Source: an uncultured Blautia sp. (GTDB lineage Bacteria; Bacillota; Clostridia; Lachnospirales; Lachnospiraceae). From it: DNA of 44,786 nucleotides. A program made the translations under genes and the position numbers. The notes beneath the pieces are model-generated. The model was not told the DNA's origin. It made no database searches and saw only the letters and a program-made list of their open reading frames with translations. Positions 9,173-16,814 of the stretch are shown here, piece after piece (within the stretch, counting starts at the first letter, position 1; the number at the start of each line of letters is the position of its first letter). The DNA is taken from NCBI GenBank assembly GCA_900539145.1, contig UQAX01000019.1, positions 1 to 44,786 on the forward strand, in the 5' to 3' direction.

Positions 9173-10201
9173 CTAAATCTCCTCTTTTTTCTCTTGTACA
9201 GCAACCAGATTTTCACCTATACGCTGGCTGATACGCTGTTCTTTAAATGAAATACACTGAATAATGGCATTTTTAAACTCTGTTTCCTTGGAATTGCCAT
9301 GGCACTTTACTACCAGACCTTTTAAGCCTAAAAGCGGTGCGCCGCCGTACTGGCTGGCATCAAAGGATTTCAGTGTTTTTTTCATGGCAGGCTTTACAAG
9401 AAGCGCCCCCATTTTACTGCGGAAGCTGGACATCATACTTCCTTTGATTTTAGATATCAAAGTAGCCCCCAGACCTTCATACAGCTTTAAAATCACATTT
9501 CCCACAAAGGCTTCCGATACAATAACATCTGCTGCCCCTGCCGGAATTTCTCTTGCCTCAATGCTGCCGATAAAGTTAATGTCCTTACACTCCTTCAGCA
9601 AAGGATAGGTTTCTTTTACCAGAGCATTTCCCTTTTCTTCTTCTACACCAATATTCACAATTCCCACTCTGGGATTTTTCACACCCATAACATGCTCCAT
9701 ATAAATAGAACCCATACGGGCAAACTGTACCAAATGAGAAGCCCTTGCATCTACATTTGCTCCACAGTCAATAAGTAAGGATACCCCGTCTTTCGTTGGG
9801 ATAAGGGGAGCTAACGGCGCTCTCTCCACACCTTTAATTCTTCCTACGATTGTAGTACCTCCTACCAGTATAGCGCCTGAGCTTCCCGCAGATACAAAAG
9901 CATCTGCCTCGCCCTGCCTTACCAGCTTCATTCCTACTACAATAGAGGAATTTTTCTTTCCACGGATAGCGGCTACCGGCGGTTCTCCTGTTTCAATAAC
10001 CTCGCTTGCTCCTACAATGTGAATTCTTTCCTTGGGATAGGTACAGGATGCTAATTCTCTCTCCAGAATTTCCTGTTTACCCACTAAATAAGCTTCCACA
10101 TTGTCCTTTTCCTTTACAGCAGCTACCGCACCTTTAATCGCTTCGGAAGGAGCATAATCACCGCCCATGGCATCCACAGCCACCTTTATCATTTCTTCCA
10201 T
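9173..10201 (-). CDS. plsX: Phosphate acyltransferase PlsX
   Basis: A 342-residue enzyme that converts acyl-ACP and phosphate to acyl-phosphate, the donor for PlsY in phosphatidic acid synthesis. The N-terminal VAVDAMGGDYAP motif and the central DCGANVDA stretch are diagnostic. The start at 10201 is fixed by AGGAGG 6 bases upstream. It leads acpP-rnc-smc-ftsY. In many Firmicutes rpmF or fapR/fabD lies directly before it. Here a lipoprotein gene with its own terminator does, leaving only about 40 bases for a plsX promoter, and I could not identify one with confidence. Confidence 0.97.
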   Translation of the reverse strand: MEEMIKVAVDAMGGDYAPSEAIKGAVAAVKEKDNVEAYLVGKQEILERELASCTYPKERIHIVGASEVIETGEPPVAAIRGKKNSSIVVGMKLVRQGEADAFVSAGSSGAILVGGTTIVGRIKGVERAPLAPLIPTKDGVSLLIDCGANVDARASHLVQFARMGSIYMEHVMGVKNPRVGIVNIGVEEEKGNALVKETYPLLKECKDINFIGSIEAREIPAGAADVIVSEAFVGNVILKLYEGLGATLISKIKGSMMSSFRSKMGALLVKPAMKKTLKSFDASQYGGAPLLGLKGLVVKCHGNSKETEFKNAIIQCISFKEQRISQRIGENLVAVQEKKEEI

Positions 10202-10245
10202 GTTGTGCCTCCTGTTATATCTAACATGATTTTACTAAACATCTA

Positions 10246-10280
10246 TAAAAAATGCAAGGACTCTCCTAAGAGAATCCTTG
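10246..10280 (-). terminator. Terminator after the lipoprotein gene
   Basis: Read on the minus strand, CAAGGATTCTC and GAGAGTCCTTG form an 11-bp stem with one G-U pair and a TTAG loop. It is followed by CATTTTTTAT. It separates the lipoprotein gene from plsX. Confidence 0.85.
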
Positions 10281-10299
10281 AAAACATCATAATTTTAAA

Positions 10300-10932
10300 T
10301 TATTCTGTCGGCTGCTCCTCCGGTGGTGTAGTTTCCTCTGTTGTTTCGCTTCCTTCGGCTGCCGCTCCCTCTGCTGTTTCATCTGGAGCTCCTGCATCCT
10401 CTGTCGGTGTTTCTTCCGGAGTTGTCTCCTCTGTCGGTGCTTCTTCCGGAGCTGCTTCTGATACAATTACTTCCATTGTCTCACTGGTTACTCTGTTTGT
10501 AGAACTTCCAATGGTATTGATGGCAACCACATAATAATAAACCGTACCTACTTCGTTGGTAGGCGGTGTAAAGCTACTGGAGGTTTCTCCTTCGATAACT
10601 GTACCGCCGCCGTTGGTATTGGTTAAACTCTTATACCACTGATAGGAGATTGCTCCATTGTCGGAAGCTGTTGCCTCTACCTGAAGCGCTTCTGCTTCTG
10701 TATCCTTTGTGTAAGTAACAGAACCGCTTAAATTTGTTGTCCACTGTGGTTTTTCCACCGGCACTTCCGGTTCTGCCTCCTTTTTCTCCGCCTCTTTATT
10801 TTCTTCTTTCTTTGAGTCGGATTTTTCTAATACTTTATCGAATATTTTTTCAGCTTTACAACCGGTCATAGGAAGCGCCATACATCCAATCGTTAAGACA
10901 ACCATTCCTTTTTTCAGCCATTTGTTCTTCAC
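10300..10932 (-). CDS. Lipoprotein with Ig-like domain and acidic tail
   Basis: A 210-residue surface lipoprotein of unknown role. A basic N-terminus and hydrophobic core lead to the lipobox LPMTGC, so the mature protein should be lipid-anchored at its cysteine. A charged KE-rich linker follows, then an Ig-like beta domain with SYQWYKSL and YYYVVAINT, the pattern of bacterial Ig-like modules. A low-complexity tail of repeated EETTPEE-type units ends the protein. GTG at 10932 is chosen as start because AAGGAGG lies 8 bases before it. The longer TTG-started frame includes that site in its coding sequence. It has its own promoter and terminator. Confidence 0.8.
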   Translation of the reverse strand: MKNKWLKKGMVVLTIGCMALPMTGCKAEKIFDKVLEKSDSKKEENKEAEKKEAEPEVPVEKPQWTTNLSGSVTYTKDTEAEALQVEATASDNGAISYQWYKSLTNTNGGGTVIEGETSSSFTPPTNEVGTVYYYVVAINTIGSSTNRVTSETMEVIVSEAAPEEAPTEETTPEETPTEDAGAPDETAEGAAAEGSETTEETTPPEEQPTE

Positions 10933-10972
10933 TGTTTCTTCCTCCTTAGACAAATAACTCTCTGCGTCTCCT

Positions 10973-11001
10973 ATATTAACTTATTTTTATAAAAATCGCA
11001 A
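10973..11001 (-). promoter_or_regulatory. Sigma-A type promoter for the lipoprotein gene
   Basis: On the minus strand TTGCGA (10996-11001) and TAATAT (10973-10978) are separated by 17 bases. It lies about 40 bases upstream of the GTG start. Confidence 0.6.
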
Positions 11002-11029
11002 GTTTTTCTTTCTAAATATTACATAAATA

Positions 11030-12094
11030 TTACATTTTCGCATCTGCTTCCACATTTTTTAAAAGCTCCTCTACTTCTTTGCCTTCTTTCAGAAAAGATG
11101 CTTCCTCATCTTCACATATTCCCTGAACAAGCACTTTTTTCAATTTCAGCCCAAAGCCCTTTTCTGTTTTCTTCGTTTTGATATGGCGATACAACGGAGA
11201 CTTGTTGATTTCCCAGTTCTTTGTCAGAGATTTCATCATAGGAAGCAATATCTTCAAACATTTCACTTTATCCTTCTGAGACAAATATAATTGAAAATGC
11301 GCTGCGTAAGAATAATATTCCCATAAATCAAACAATTTGGCTGCCTGTTTTGACACTTCTGCAAAATATTCGGCATCCTCTGTCCGACCTTGCTCCAGTG
11401 CAAGCTCCAGCATTACCATTAAGATATTCTGCACTTCATTGACAGATGAAAATAATTTTTCTTCTTCTAATTTGGCGGCTTCCTCTAATCTTCCGCAGGA
11501 ACGAAAAAGCTTTATTTGCAACTGTTTTTTGTCCACAGCATTCTTCTCCGGCAGAGTTTGGAGCATTTCTTCTGCTTTTTCGTATTCTTTTCGTTCAATA
11601 TATTTGGAAATCAACATGCACTGAGCCGTGTTCTTTTCGTTCTGGTTTGGACTATTTAATACCCGATGATATAAGGCTTCGATTTCTTTTCCGTATGTTT
11701 CTAAATCTTTTCTGCCTTCCTTGCTGTACATCCCTGCTCCTTCTAAAAACATCGCCACATTTAATATTAAGGGATAGCATACGGGATATTCTCTGATTTT
11801 CTCCATAGCAATTTCATAAACTTTTAAAAAGCCTTCTTTTTCCAGCAGCTCTGATAGAGTGTTTAAGAAAATTGCGATTTCTTGCTCCGTCAGTTCCTCT
11901 TTAAAGGATAATAATGTGTTTAAATCCGTTTCTAAAATTCTTGCCAATGCAGGTAAAATGGTGATGTCCGGATAAGAAGTTCCTTTCTCCCATTTATTGA
12001 CTGCGGGAGCTGTAACGCCCAAATAGTGCGCCACCTGCTCCTGCGTTAAATTTCTCTCTATGCGTCTCTGTCGGATAGTTTCATTTATTTTCAT
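11030..12094 (-). CDS. XRE-family regulator with helical-repeat C-terminus
   Basis: A 354-residue DNA-binding protein. Residues 1-60 are a Cro/cI-type helix-turn-helix (IRQRRIERNLTQEQVAHYLG, then VNKWEKGTSYPD). The remaining 290 residues are helix-rich with TPR-like spacing (repeated EYEKAEEML and RLEEAAKLEEE units). This architecture is common in Firmicute regulators that sense peptides or partner proteins, but no ligand can be named. ATG at 12094 is preferred because GAGG lies 9 bases upstream and the HTH begins at once. An upstream in-frame ATG adds 21 residues that match nothing. A promoter and inverted repeat lie just upstream, and the lipoprotein gene follows on the same strand as a possible target. 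Confidence 0.85.
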   Translation of the reverse strand: MKINETIRQRRIERNLTQEQVAHYLGVTAPAVNKWEKGTSYPDITILPALARILETDLNTLLSFKEELTEQEIAIFLNTLSELLEKEGFLKVYEIAMEKIREYPVCYPLILNVAMFLEGAGMYSKEGRKDLETYGKEIEALYHRVLNSPNQNEKNTAQCMLISKYIERKEYEKAEEMLQTLPEKNAVDKKQLQIKLFRSCGRLEEAAKLEEEKLFSSVNEVQNILMVMLELALEQGRTEDAEYFAEVSKQAAKLFDLWEYYSYAAHFQLYLSQKDKVKCLKILLPMMKSLTKNWEINKSPLYRHIKTKKTEKGFGLKLKKVLVQGICEDEEASFLKEGKEVEELLKNVEADAKM

Positions 12095-12130
12095 AGACCT
12101 ATACCTCATATTAAATTTTCTCTTTTGAAT

Positions 12131-12205
12131 ATTATAACAAGGGAAGGTTATCGGCACAATTAACTGTGATTTAATTTTGAGACAAGAAATTTAATCGGCA
12201 GTTAA
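12131..12205 (-). promoter_or_regulatory. XRE gene promoter with flanking repeats
   Basis: On the minus strand TTGTGC (12154-12159) and TATAAT (12131-12136) are 17 bases apart. Directly upstream, TTAACTG (12160-12166) and CAGTTAA (12199-12205) form an inverted repeat. ATCGGCA occurs twice in direct orientation at 12150-12156 and 12194-12200. The arrangement suggests binding sites for the XRE protein itself, which is inference. Confidence 0.5.
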
Positions 12206-12259
12206 AAATCTCTTATTTTCTATCTTGATTTTTCATTCCTTTTATGGTAAGTTGTATTT

Positions 12260-12331
12260 TAGTGATCAGGTTTCAGAAACCTTGCGAGGTCTGAGGCCGC
12301 GGGAGGACCTGCGGGCCCTCCTTTTTTATTT
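12260..12331 (+). ncRNA. Candidate small structured RNA with its own terminator
   Basis: A GC-rich island in AT-rich intergenic DNA. AGGTTT-CAG-AAACCT (12268-12282) is a compact first hairpin. GAGGCCGC (12293-12300) pairs with GCGG and CCTC (12311-12320) across a two-base bulge, and six Ts start at 12322: a typical intrinsic terminator on the plus strand. No gene precedes it on that strand. TTGATT (12225-12230) and TAAGTT (12248-12253) could be a weak promoter 17 bp apart, giving an RNA of about 70 bases. I recognise no known RNA family. The 100-codon frame across it has no plausible start signal. Confidence 0.35.
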
Positions 12332-12460
12332 TATAAAAAAGAGCTCACGAAATGTATTAACCATTATCTATATACTTCAACACGCATCTGTCGTTCTAGC
12401 TTATACAGCTTCATGGGTTTTCCTGAAAATTGGGAGAATATTACGCAATACAAATTATAG

Positions 12461-12495
12461 AAAAAAAGGACTACGCATGGCTGTCTGCGTAATCC
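12461..12495 (-). terminator. Terminator after folT
   Basis: On the minus strand GGATTACGCA (12486-12495) pairs with TGCGTAGTCC (12468-12477), ten pairs including one G-U, with an 8-base loop. Seven Ts follow. Confidence 0.88.
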
Positions 12496-12509
12496 CTCTA
12501 TATTTATCT

Positions 12510-13079
12510 TTATGCAGTTCTTTTTAACGGTCTGAATACTCCTGTCTGCTCAATTACCTTTGTAATACTAAAGAAGATAAAAGAGTCAATCGGCCACATA
12601 ATTACATTCTTTAACGCACGCATAGGCAGTAATGCAAGAAATCCTTTTCCGTAAAGCATATCCAGCCACAATGTACTTAAAATAACGTTTACTACTAAAA
12701 ATACAACAAATTTTGCAGCTAATACTCTCTTTAACGTTAATTTCTTCTTATAATAGAAACAACCATAAATGAGAGATGCTAAAATTGCGTTAAAAGTAAA
12801 ACCAAAGAAAAACGGTCCATCAGGCTTCATAAAATATTTTACCACATCCAAAATTCCCGCAAACAGACCACCGGTAACAGGACCGAATAAATAATCTGCC
12901 AACTGATTTGGAATTCCGGAAAAACCGATTTTAATATATGGTCCAATGGTAATGGACGCCACCTGATTTAAAATTAAAGATAAAGCTGCAAACATGGCAC
13001 ATACAGATAATGCCTGAACCTTCTTCAGCTCTTTTGCTGAAGATAAAAAAATGTTCTCTTTTGAATTATTTTTGAACAT
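12510..13079 (-). CDS. folT: Folate ECF transporter substrate-binding subunit FolT
   Basis: A 189-residue S component of an energy-coupling factor importer with about six membrane helices. Family features include the N-terminal hydrophobic helix containing ALSLILNQ, GFSGIPNQLADYLFGPVTGG, KYFMKPDGPFFFGFTFNA and the C-terminal LPMRALKN loop, as in folate-type S components. It would bind folates and pair with the shared EcfT-EcfA module, which is not in the window. The assignment is strengthened by a tetrahydrofolate riboswitch in its leader. GGAGG lies 10 bases before the ATG, rather far, and is part of the switch. Confidence 0.93.
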   Translation of the reverse strand: MFKNNSKENIFLSSAKELKKVQALSVCAMFAALSLILNQVASITIGPYIKIGFSGIPNQLADYLFGPVTGGLFAGILDVVKYFMKPDGPFFFGFTFNAILASLIYGCFYYKKKLTLKRVLAAKFVVFLVVNVILSTLWLDMLYGKGFLALLPMRALKNVIMWPIDSFIFFSITKVIEQTGVFRPLKRTA

Positions 13080-13087
13080 AAAAAAAA

Positions 13088-13243
13088 TACCTCCTTCATC
13101 AAAACTACCACAATAGGAGATAATCTCAGCCTTATCTTCTGTTGCAGCGAGATGCGAGTTTGTACACCGTAAGATTTACCTTTTCGTCCTTCCAGCAACT
13201 CTCTATCCGGAGGGCACTTTACGCATACAAATCTACTCTGCAG
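13088..13243 (-). promoter_or_regulatory. Tetrahydrofolate (THF) riboswitch controlling folT
   Basis: On the minus strand the aptamer (13243 to 13144) shows conserved THF-motif elements in order: GAGTAGA, GTAAAGTG, GGAAGGACGAAAAGG, ACGGTG and CTCGCATCTCGC. GCAG and CTGC close the outer stem. Downstream lie two mutually exclusive pairings: AGATAA with TTATCT (13132-13137 and 13119-13124), and TATCTCC (13116-13122) with GGAGGTA (13088-13094), which would bury the folT ribosome binding site. This fits translational control, off when folate is plentiful. The aptamer is well supported by motif. The switching pairings are inference. Confidence 0.9.
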
Positions 13244-13260
13244 TTTTTTCTTACTTAACC

Positions 13261-13289
13261 ATAATAATCGATACAGACAAAAAAAGCAA
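13261..13289 (-). promoter_or_regulatory. Promoter of the folT leader
   Basis: TTGCTT (13284-13289, minus) and TATTAT (13261-13266) are 17 bases apart. The predicted transcript start near 13254 falls about 10 bases before the aptamer. Confidence 0.55.
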
Positions 13290-13338
13290 TAAAAATTTTA
13301 TTTATTTTTAATATTTATAAACAGAACTATTTTATTTG

Positions 13339-13347
13339 TGCTATACT
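13339..13347 (+). promoter_or_regulatory. Extended -10 promoter for the GNAT gene
   Basis: TGC followed by TATACT (13342-13347) gives an extended -10. No clear -35 is present. It lies about 37 bases before the start codon, followed by AAGGAGG. Confidence 0.5.
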
Positions 13348-13383
13348 TAGGCATCATAGCTTTTTATAAGGAGGACACAACTG

Positions 13384-13845
13384 ATGAATACGAGTATCCG
13401 TAAAGCCAACGCTTTAGATTACCAGCAAGTTGAGCAACTTATGCAGCAGGTTCATATCCTGCATGCAAACTGGAGACCTGATATTTATAAGCATTGCTCT
13501 GTGGTCTTATCAGAGGAACGATTTCTTGAACATATTAAAAACGAAGAAATTGTGGTATTGGAAAAAGAAGGCTCTGTTATAGGTATAATGATTTATCTTA
13601 CACGAAACATATCCGGCGGACCTATGCAGGACAGAAAAGTGTTATTCATTGACGCCTTAGCTGTGGATGAAAAGGAACGTGGAAACGGTTTTGGACATCA
13701 GCTTTTAGATTACCTTGTCCGTCTCTATAAAGATTTACAGTACGACGGATTAGAATTACAGGTAAATGCCAAAAATCTTCCCGCCATGGAATTGTATACA
13801 AAATATGGTTTTACCCCCAAAAGCATCAATATGGAGTTACTGTAA
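13384..13845 (+). CDS. GNAT family N-acetyltransferase
   Basis: A 153-residue acetyl-CoA-dependent acyltransferase with the complete GNAT fold. The central strand VLFIDALAVDEKERGNGFGH carries the acetyl-CoA pyrophosphate loop (ERGNGFGHQ), and the C-terminal LYTKYGFTPKSINMEL strand is intact. The acceptor substrate cannot be read from sequence. The start is supported by AAGGAGG 9 bases upstream. It is a single gene between the folT leader and the mannosidase, convergent with the latter. Confidence 0.88.
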   Translation: MNTSIRKANALDYQQVEQLMQQVHILHANWRPDIYKHCSVVLSEERFLEHIKNEEIVVLEKEGSVIGIMIYLTRNISGGPMQDRKVLFIDALAVDEKERGNGFGHQLLDYLVRLYKDLQYDGLELQVNAKNLPAMELYTKYGFTPKSINMELL

Positions 13846-13892
13846 AAAGGAAAAGCTGTTACATTAAGCGATTTTCTACTTAATGCAACAGC
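13843..13892. terminator. Shared hairpin between the GNAT and mannosidase genes
   Basis: GCTGTTACATTAAG (13855-13868) and CTTAATGCAACAGC (13879-13892) form a 14-bp stem with one mismatch. TTTTCCTTTTT follows on the minus strand, so it mainly terminates the mannosidase gene. The plus side has only a weak T-run. The arms resemble the hairpin at 17964-18015. Confidence 0.7.
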
Positions 13893-13922
13893 CCCCTTCT
13901 TATCCATTAAGGCTTATATCTT

Positions 13923-16634
13923 CTATTTTATACCTAAAGTCAGAATTTCAAATGGTTTCAATACCACATGATACATTCCGTCTTCGCTTACTTCCAGACC
14001 TTCTTTTTCTTCCTCAATGACATTACTCTTATACATGTTTTCCATCCAATTCTGTTTCTGAATTTGGATTTCACGAGGTAATTCTGTAACATTTACAAAA
14101 CGAACCATAATGTCAGAACCATCCTCCTGCTGTTTCAATCCACTGAAGTTTACTCCTTCTCCTATCCAGTTAAAGAAGCCTTTTTCCTGTGGATAAGCAC
14201 CTGCATGGATACTTGTAGGAACTGCCATCAGTTCATTCTGGAACTGATATCCCAACGTATAAGCATTTAATTTTTCTCCATCTGCAAATGGCAGAATTTC
14301 ATAAGAAAGTGTATAAGTTCCCTGCATCTGTGCCTTTGGAGTCGGGAAATATCCCCAGTCTCCCAGTTCTCCGATGCAACGAAGAAGTGTAACTGCAATG
14401 GCGTTTTCCATATCCGGCAGTACCTCATACTCATAAAGACCATGATTGGCAATCAACATACCATCTTTTTCACCCTGTATTGCCACAAAGCTCTGCTGAC
14501 GGTCACAGCCACTTGGATTTTCCCACTGTTTACTGTGACGGTTGTTTCTTTCCACTACTTCAAAAGCAGAGTCTGCAAAATGTGTATCTGCTTTCAAGCC
14601 CGTTGGAATTACAACACGTACTCTGTGGTCTTTTGCTGTATTATGGATTGTTGTCTGCACTTTCAAACTCTTAGCGGATTTCTCCAAAGTAAGCTCTGTT
14701 TCGATTGCCAGTTCAACCATTTTATCGCTGCGGCCGATATGGCGGTTATAGCACTCTTGGAAGGATTTCTGCGCAATTTCCAATTCTTTTGCAGCGCTTT
14801 CCGGTACTTCTATGCTCTGGCAGATATGATATTTTGCACAGAATGGAGTATCTTCTGTAAGAGTGATTTTTGCCGGTTTATTCTGTGTTGTAATCGCCTG
14901 ACCGTTTGTATCCTGCACATAAATGTATTCGTTTCCGATATCACCGGTATCTTCATAATATCCAATCTGGGAATATACACGTCCTGTTTTTAAATTTGTA
15001 AGTGTATAGCTTCCGTCTTCGTGAATTTTCACACGGATATTTTCATTTTCCATTGTATTGCTGCCGCTAATCAATGTCTTTTTATCATCTGTCTGTTCTG
15101 CCGCTGTTTCCTCCAAATGATATACACGGTATCCCATTGCCGGAACGTCTTTTGCTTCAAAAGTCACACGAACCTGTCTTGCCATATAAGGCTGGCGGAA
15201 CTTATCATCAGGAAGTAAATAGTCAAAGGCTGTGCCAATATCTTCCATCTTAGCTTCTACGGTATTGCCGTTCATATCTTTTAATACAAATACAGGCAAT
15301 TCCATATTCTGCATTTCCCAGTAAGCTTTTTCCTGAATATTCTCAAAGCATCTGTCTACGTCTAATACAACGCTTACCACATCTGTCTTGTCCCAACCGG
15401 TAAAGTTGTATACTGCAAATGGAAGTACCTTTCCGTTTTCGCTGCTCAGATTTGAGGTATCTATCTGCTCTGCCAAATATTCCATACTTTCTTTGCACAA
15501 CTGCTCTGCTACCTGTCTGCTCTTTACAAAACGAATGGCTACTTCATCATTTACTTCATCTACATTGCAACTGCAAATACTGTCGTGTGGGTGGTTCTGC
15601 ATCAGAACCTTCCAGCTATATTCTAAGAGCTCCTTCGGATATTTCTTTCCTGCCAGTCCTGCCAAAACTGCTGCCGGTTCTGCCTTACGTTCCAACGCTG
15701 TTTCGCCCTTTCTGTTTAACAGTTTTAAGTCAACTCTGTTGGAAGCGGTATTCACCAGTGTAAAACGTCCGTCTGTTTCCTGACTTGTTAATTCTCCTTT
15801 TACAACAGAAATATTTTCCCCAAGTTCTTCTTTTACGGCTTTTACATAAGTTTCAAAATCAGAATGGATAAATTCAATTTCCGGATATAATTTTCTGGCT
15901 GTTTCAATAGCCTGTGACAAGTCCTTCTGTACCGGCTGATGGTCACATCCATTCATAAAGAGGAGATGGCTGGTTCCTGCATATTGTCTTACGTCTGCAA
16001 GCTTCTTATCCCAGAATTTCTTCGCTTCTTCCGGCTCAACAGGAATTTCCATTCCGTTATTATACCAGTTTGGGAATAAAATACCCAATAATGTGCTTCC
16101 GTCCGGTGACTGCCAGTTAATTTCGGAATATGCAGTTTCGTAAGTTCCTTTTTCCAAAGTTTCGTTATTAAAACCAATGGATTTTACTCCACGTCCAAAA
16201 GCAACTGCTTCCATGCCTGCCTGTGCAAGCACCTGTGGCATCTGTCCTGCATTTCCAAAAGCGTCCGGAAAATATCCGATTGGACATAATTTTCCTAATT
16301 TCAGCGCTTCTTTGCGACCTGTTAATAAGTTTCGAACACAAGCCTCTCCGCTTGTCAGGAATTCATCCTGTAACACATACCAAGGTCCTGCTGTAAGCTT
16401 TCCTTCTTTAACTAATTTTTTAATTCTCTCCTGCTGTTCCGGTTTGATTTCCAGATAATCATCATACGCAGCAGTATATCCGTCCATGTGGAAGCTGCGA
16501 TAATTTTCGTCATTTTCCAGCAAATCGGATGCTGTATCCAACAAATCCACCAGCTTCATTCTGTGTTTTTCAAATGCCATGTACCATTCTCTGTCCCAAT
16601 GAGAATGTGAAATAATATGTACTGTTGTTTTCAT
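13923..16634 (-). CDS. Alpha-mannosidase, glycoside hydrolase family 38
   Basis: A 903-residue zinc-dependent retaining alpha-mannosidase. The N-terminal domain has HSHWD (10-14, zinc ligands His12 and Asp14), the nucleophile/zinc Asp124 in GYFPDAFGN, and the QNHPHDSICSCN segment that supplies the last zinc histidine. A central helical bundle and C-terminal beta domains follow. The sequence is most like the bacterial cytosolic MngB/streptococcal alpha-1,3-mannosidase group. There is no signal peptide, so it should act on imported mannosides. AAAGGTGG 8 bases upstream fixes the start at 16634, and ten further in-frame codons upstream are rejected. A divergent GntR/LacI-type gene is the likely regulator. 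No transporter is adjacent. Confidence 0.95.
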   Translation of the reverse strand: MKTTVHIISHSHWDREWYMAFEKHRMKLVDLLDTASDLLENDENYRSFHMDGYTAAYDDYLEIKPEQQERIKKLVKEGKLTAGPWYVLQDEFLTSGEACVRNLLTGRKEALKLGKLCPIGYFPDAFGNAGQMPQVLAQAGMEAVAFGRGVKSIGFNNETLEKGTYETAYSEINWQSPDGSTLLGILFPNWYNNGMEIPVEPEEAKKFWDKKLADVRQYAGTSHLLFMNGCDHQPVQKDLSQAIETARKLYPEIEFIHSDFETYVKAVKEELGENISVVKGELTSQETDGRFTLVNTASNRVDLKLLNRKGETALERKAEPAAVLAGLAGKKYPKELLEYSWKVLMQNHPHDSICSCNVDEVNDEVAIRFVKSRQVAEQLCKESMEYLAEQIDTSNLSSENGKVLPFAVYNFTGWDKTDVVSVVLDVDRCFENIQEKAYWEMQNMELPVFVLKDMNGNTVEAKMEDIGTAFDYLLPDDKFRQPYMARQVRVTFEAKDVPAMGYRVYHLEETAAEQTDDKKTLISGSNTMENENIRVKIHEDGSYTLTNLKTGRVYSQIGYYEDTGDIGNEYIYVQDTNGQAITTQNKPAKITLTEDTPFCAKYHICQSIEVPESAAKELEIAQKSFQECYNRHIGRSDKMVELAIETELTLEKSAKSLKVQTTIHNTAKDHRVRVVIPTGLKADTHFADSAFEVVERNNRHSKQWENPSGCDRQQSFVAIQGEKDGMLIANHGLYEYEVLPDMENAIAVTLLRCIGELGDWGYFPTPKAQMQGTYTLSYEILPFADGEKLNAYTLGYQFQNELMAVPTSIHAGAYPQEKGFFNWIGEGVNFSGLKQQEDGSDIMVRFVNVTELPREIQIQKQNWMENMYKSNVIEEEKEGLEVSEDGMYHVVLKPFEILTLGIK

Positions 16635-16682
16635 CTCATTTACCACCTTTTCATATTTTCTCACATGATAGTTTCTATTGTA

Positions 16683-16724
16683 TTTGATATATCATATATT
16701 AACTTTTCCATGGAAATTTGTCAA
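16683..16724 (-). promoter_or_regulatory. Mannosidase promoter with operator-like palindrome
   Basis: On the minus strand TTGACA (16719-16724) and TAATAT (16696-16701) are exactly 17 bases apart. TTTGATATATCATA (16683-16696, plus orientation) covers the predicted transcription start, as expected for a repressor site. A 12-bp palindrome, TTTCCATGGAAA (16705-16716), sits in the spacer. Confidence 0.75.
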
Positions 16725-16737
16725 TATAAATATAGAA

Positions 16738-16767
16738 TTTGACATATCAAACCGGATATTATAAAAT
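16738..16767 (+). promoter_or_regulatory. Regulator promoter with operator-like palindrome
   Basis: TTGACA (16739-16744) and TAAAAT (16762-16767) are 17 bases apart. TTTGACATATCAAA (16738-16751) is an imperfect palindrome overlapping the -35. It matches the site at the mannosidase promoter, which suggests autoregulation. Confidence 0.7.
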
Positions 16768-16814
16768 AAGAATAGAACAAATTAACCAATACATTTTCAG
16801 AAAGATGGAAATTT

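Noticed and set aside
10209..10245. Possible FapR-like site (TTAGTA) before plsX
   Set aside because: The matching TACTAA half is missing, so the palindrome cannot be supported.
10205..10534. A plus-strand frame rich in Ser, Val and Ala opposite the lipoprotein gene
   Set aside because: It is the complement of the lipoprotein's repetitive acidic tail and has no start signal.
12225..12527. A 100-codon plus-strand frame across the intergenic region
   Set aside because: It has no ribosome binding site, crosses two terminators and has no protein-like composition.
14442..14993. A 183-codon plus-strand frame inside the mannosidase gene
   Set aside because: It is antisense to a complete GH38 gene, with no ribosome binding site and cysteine-rich nonsense composition.
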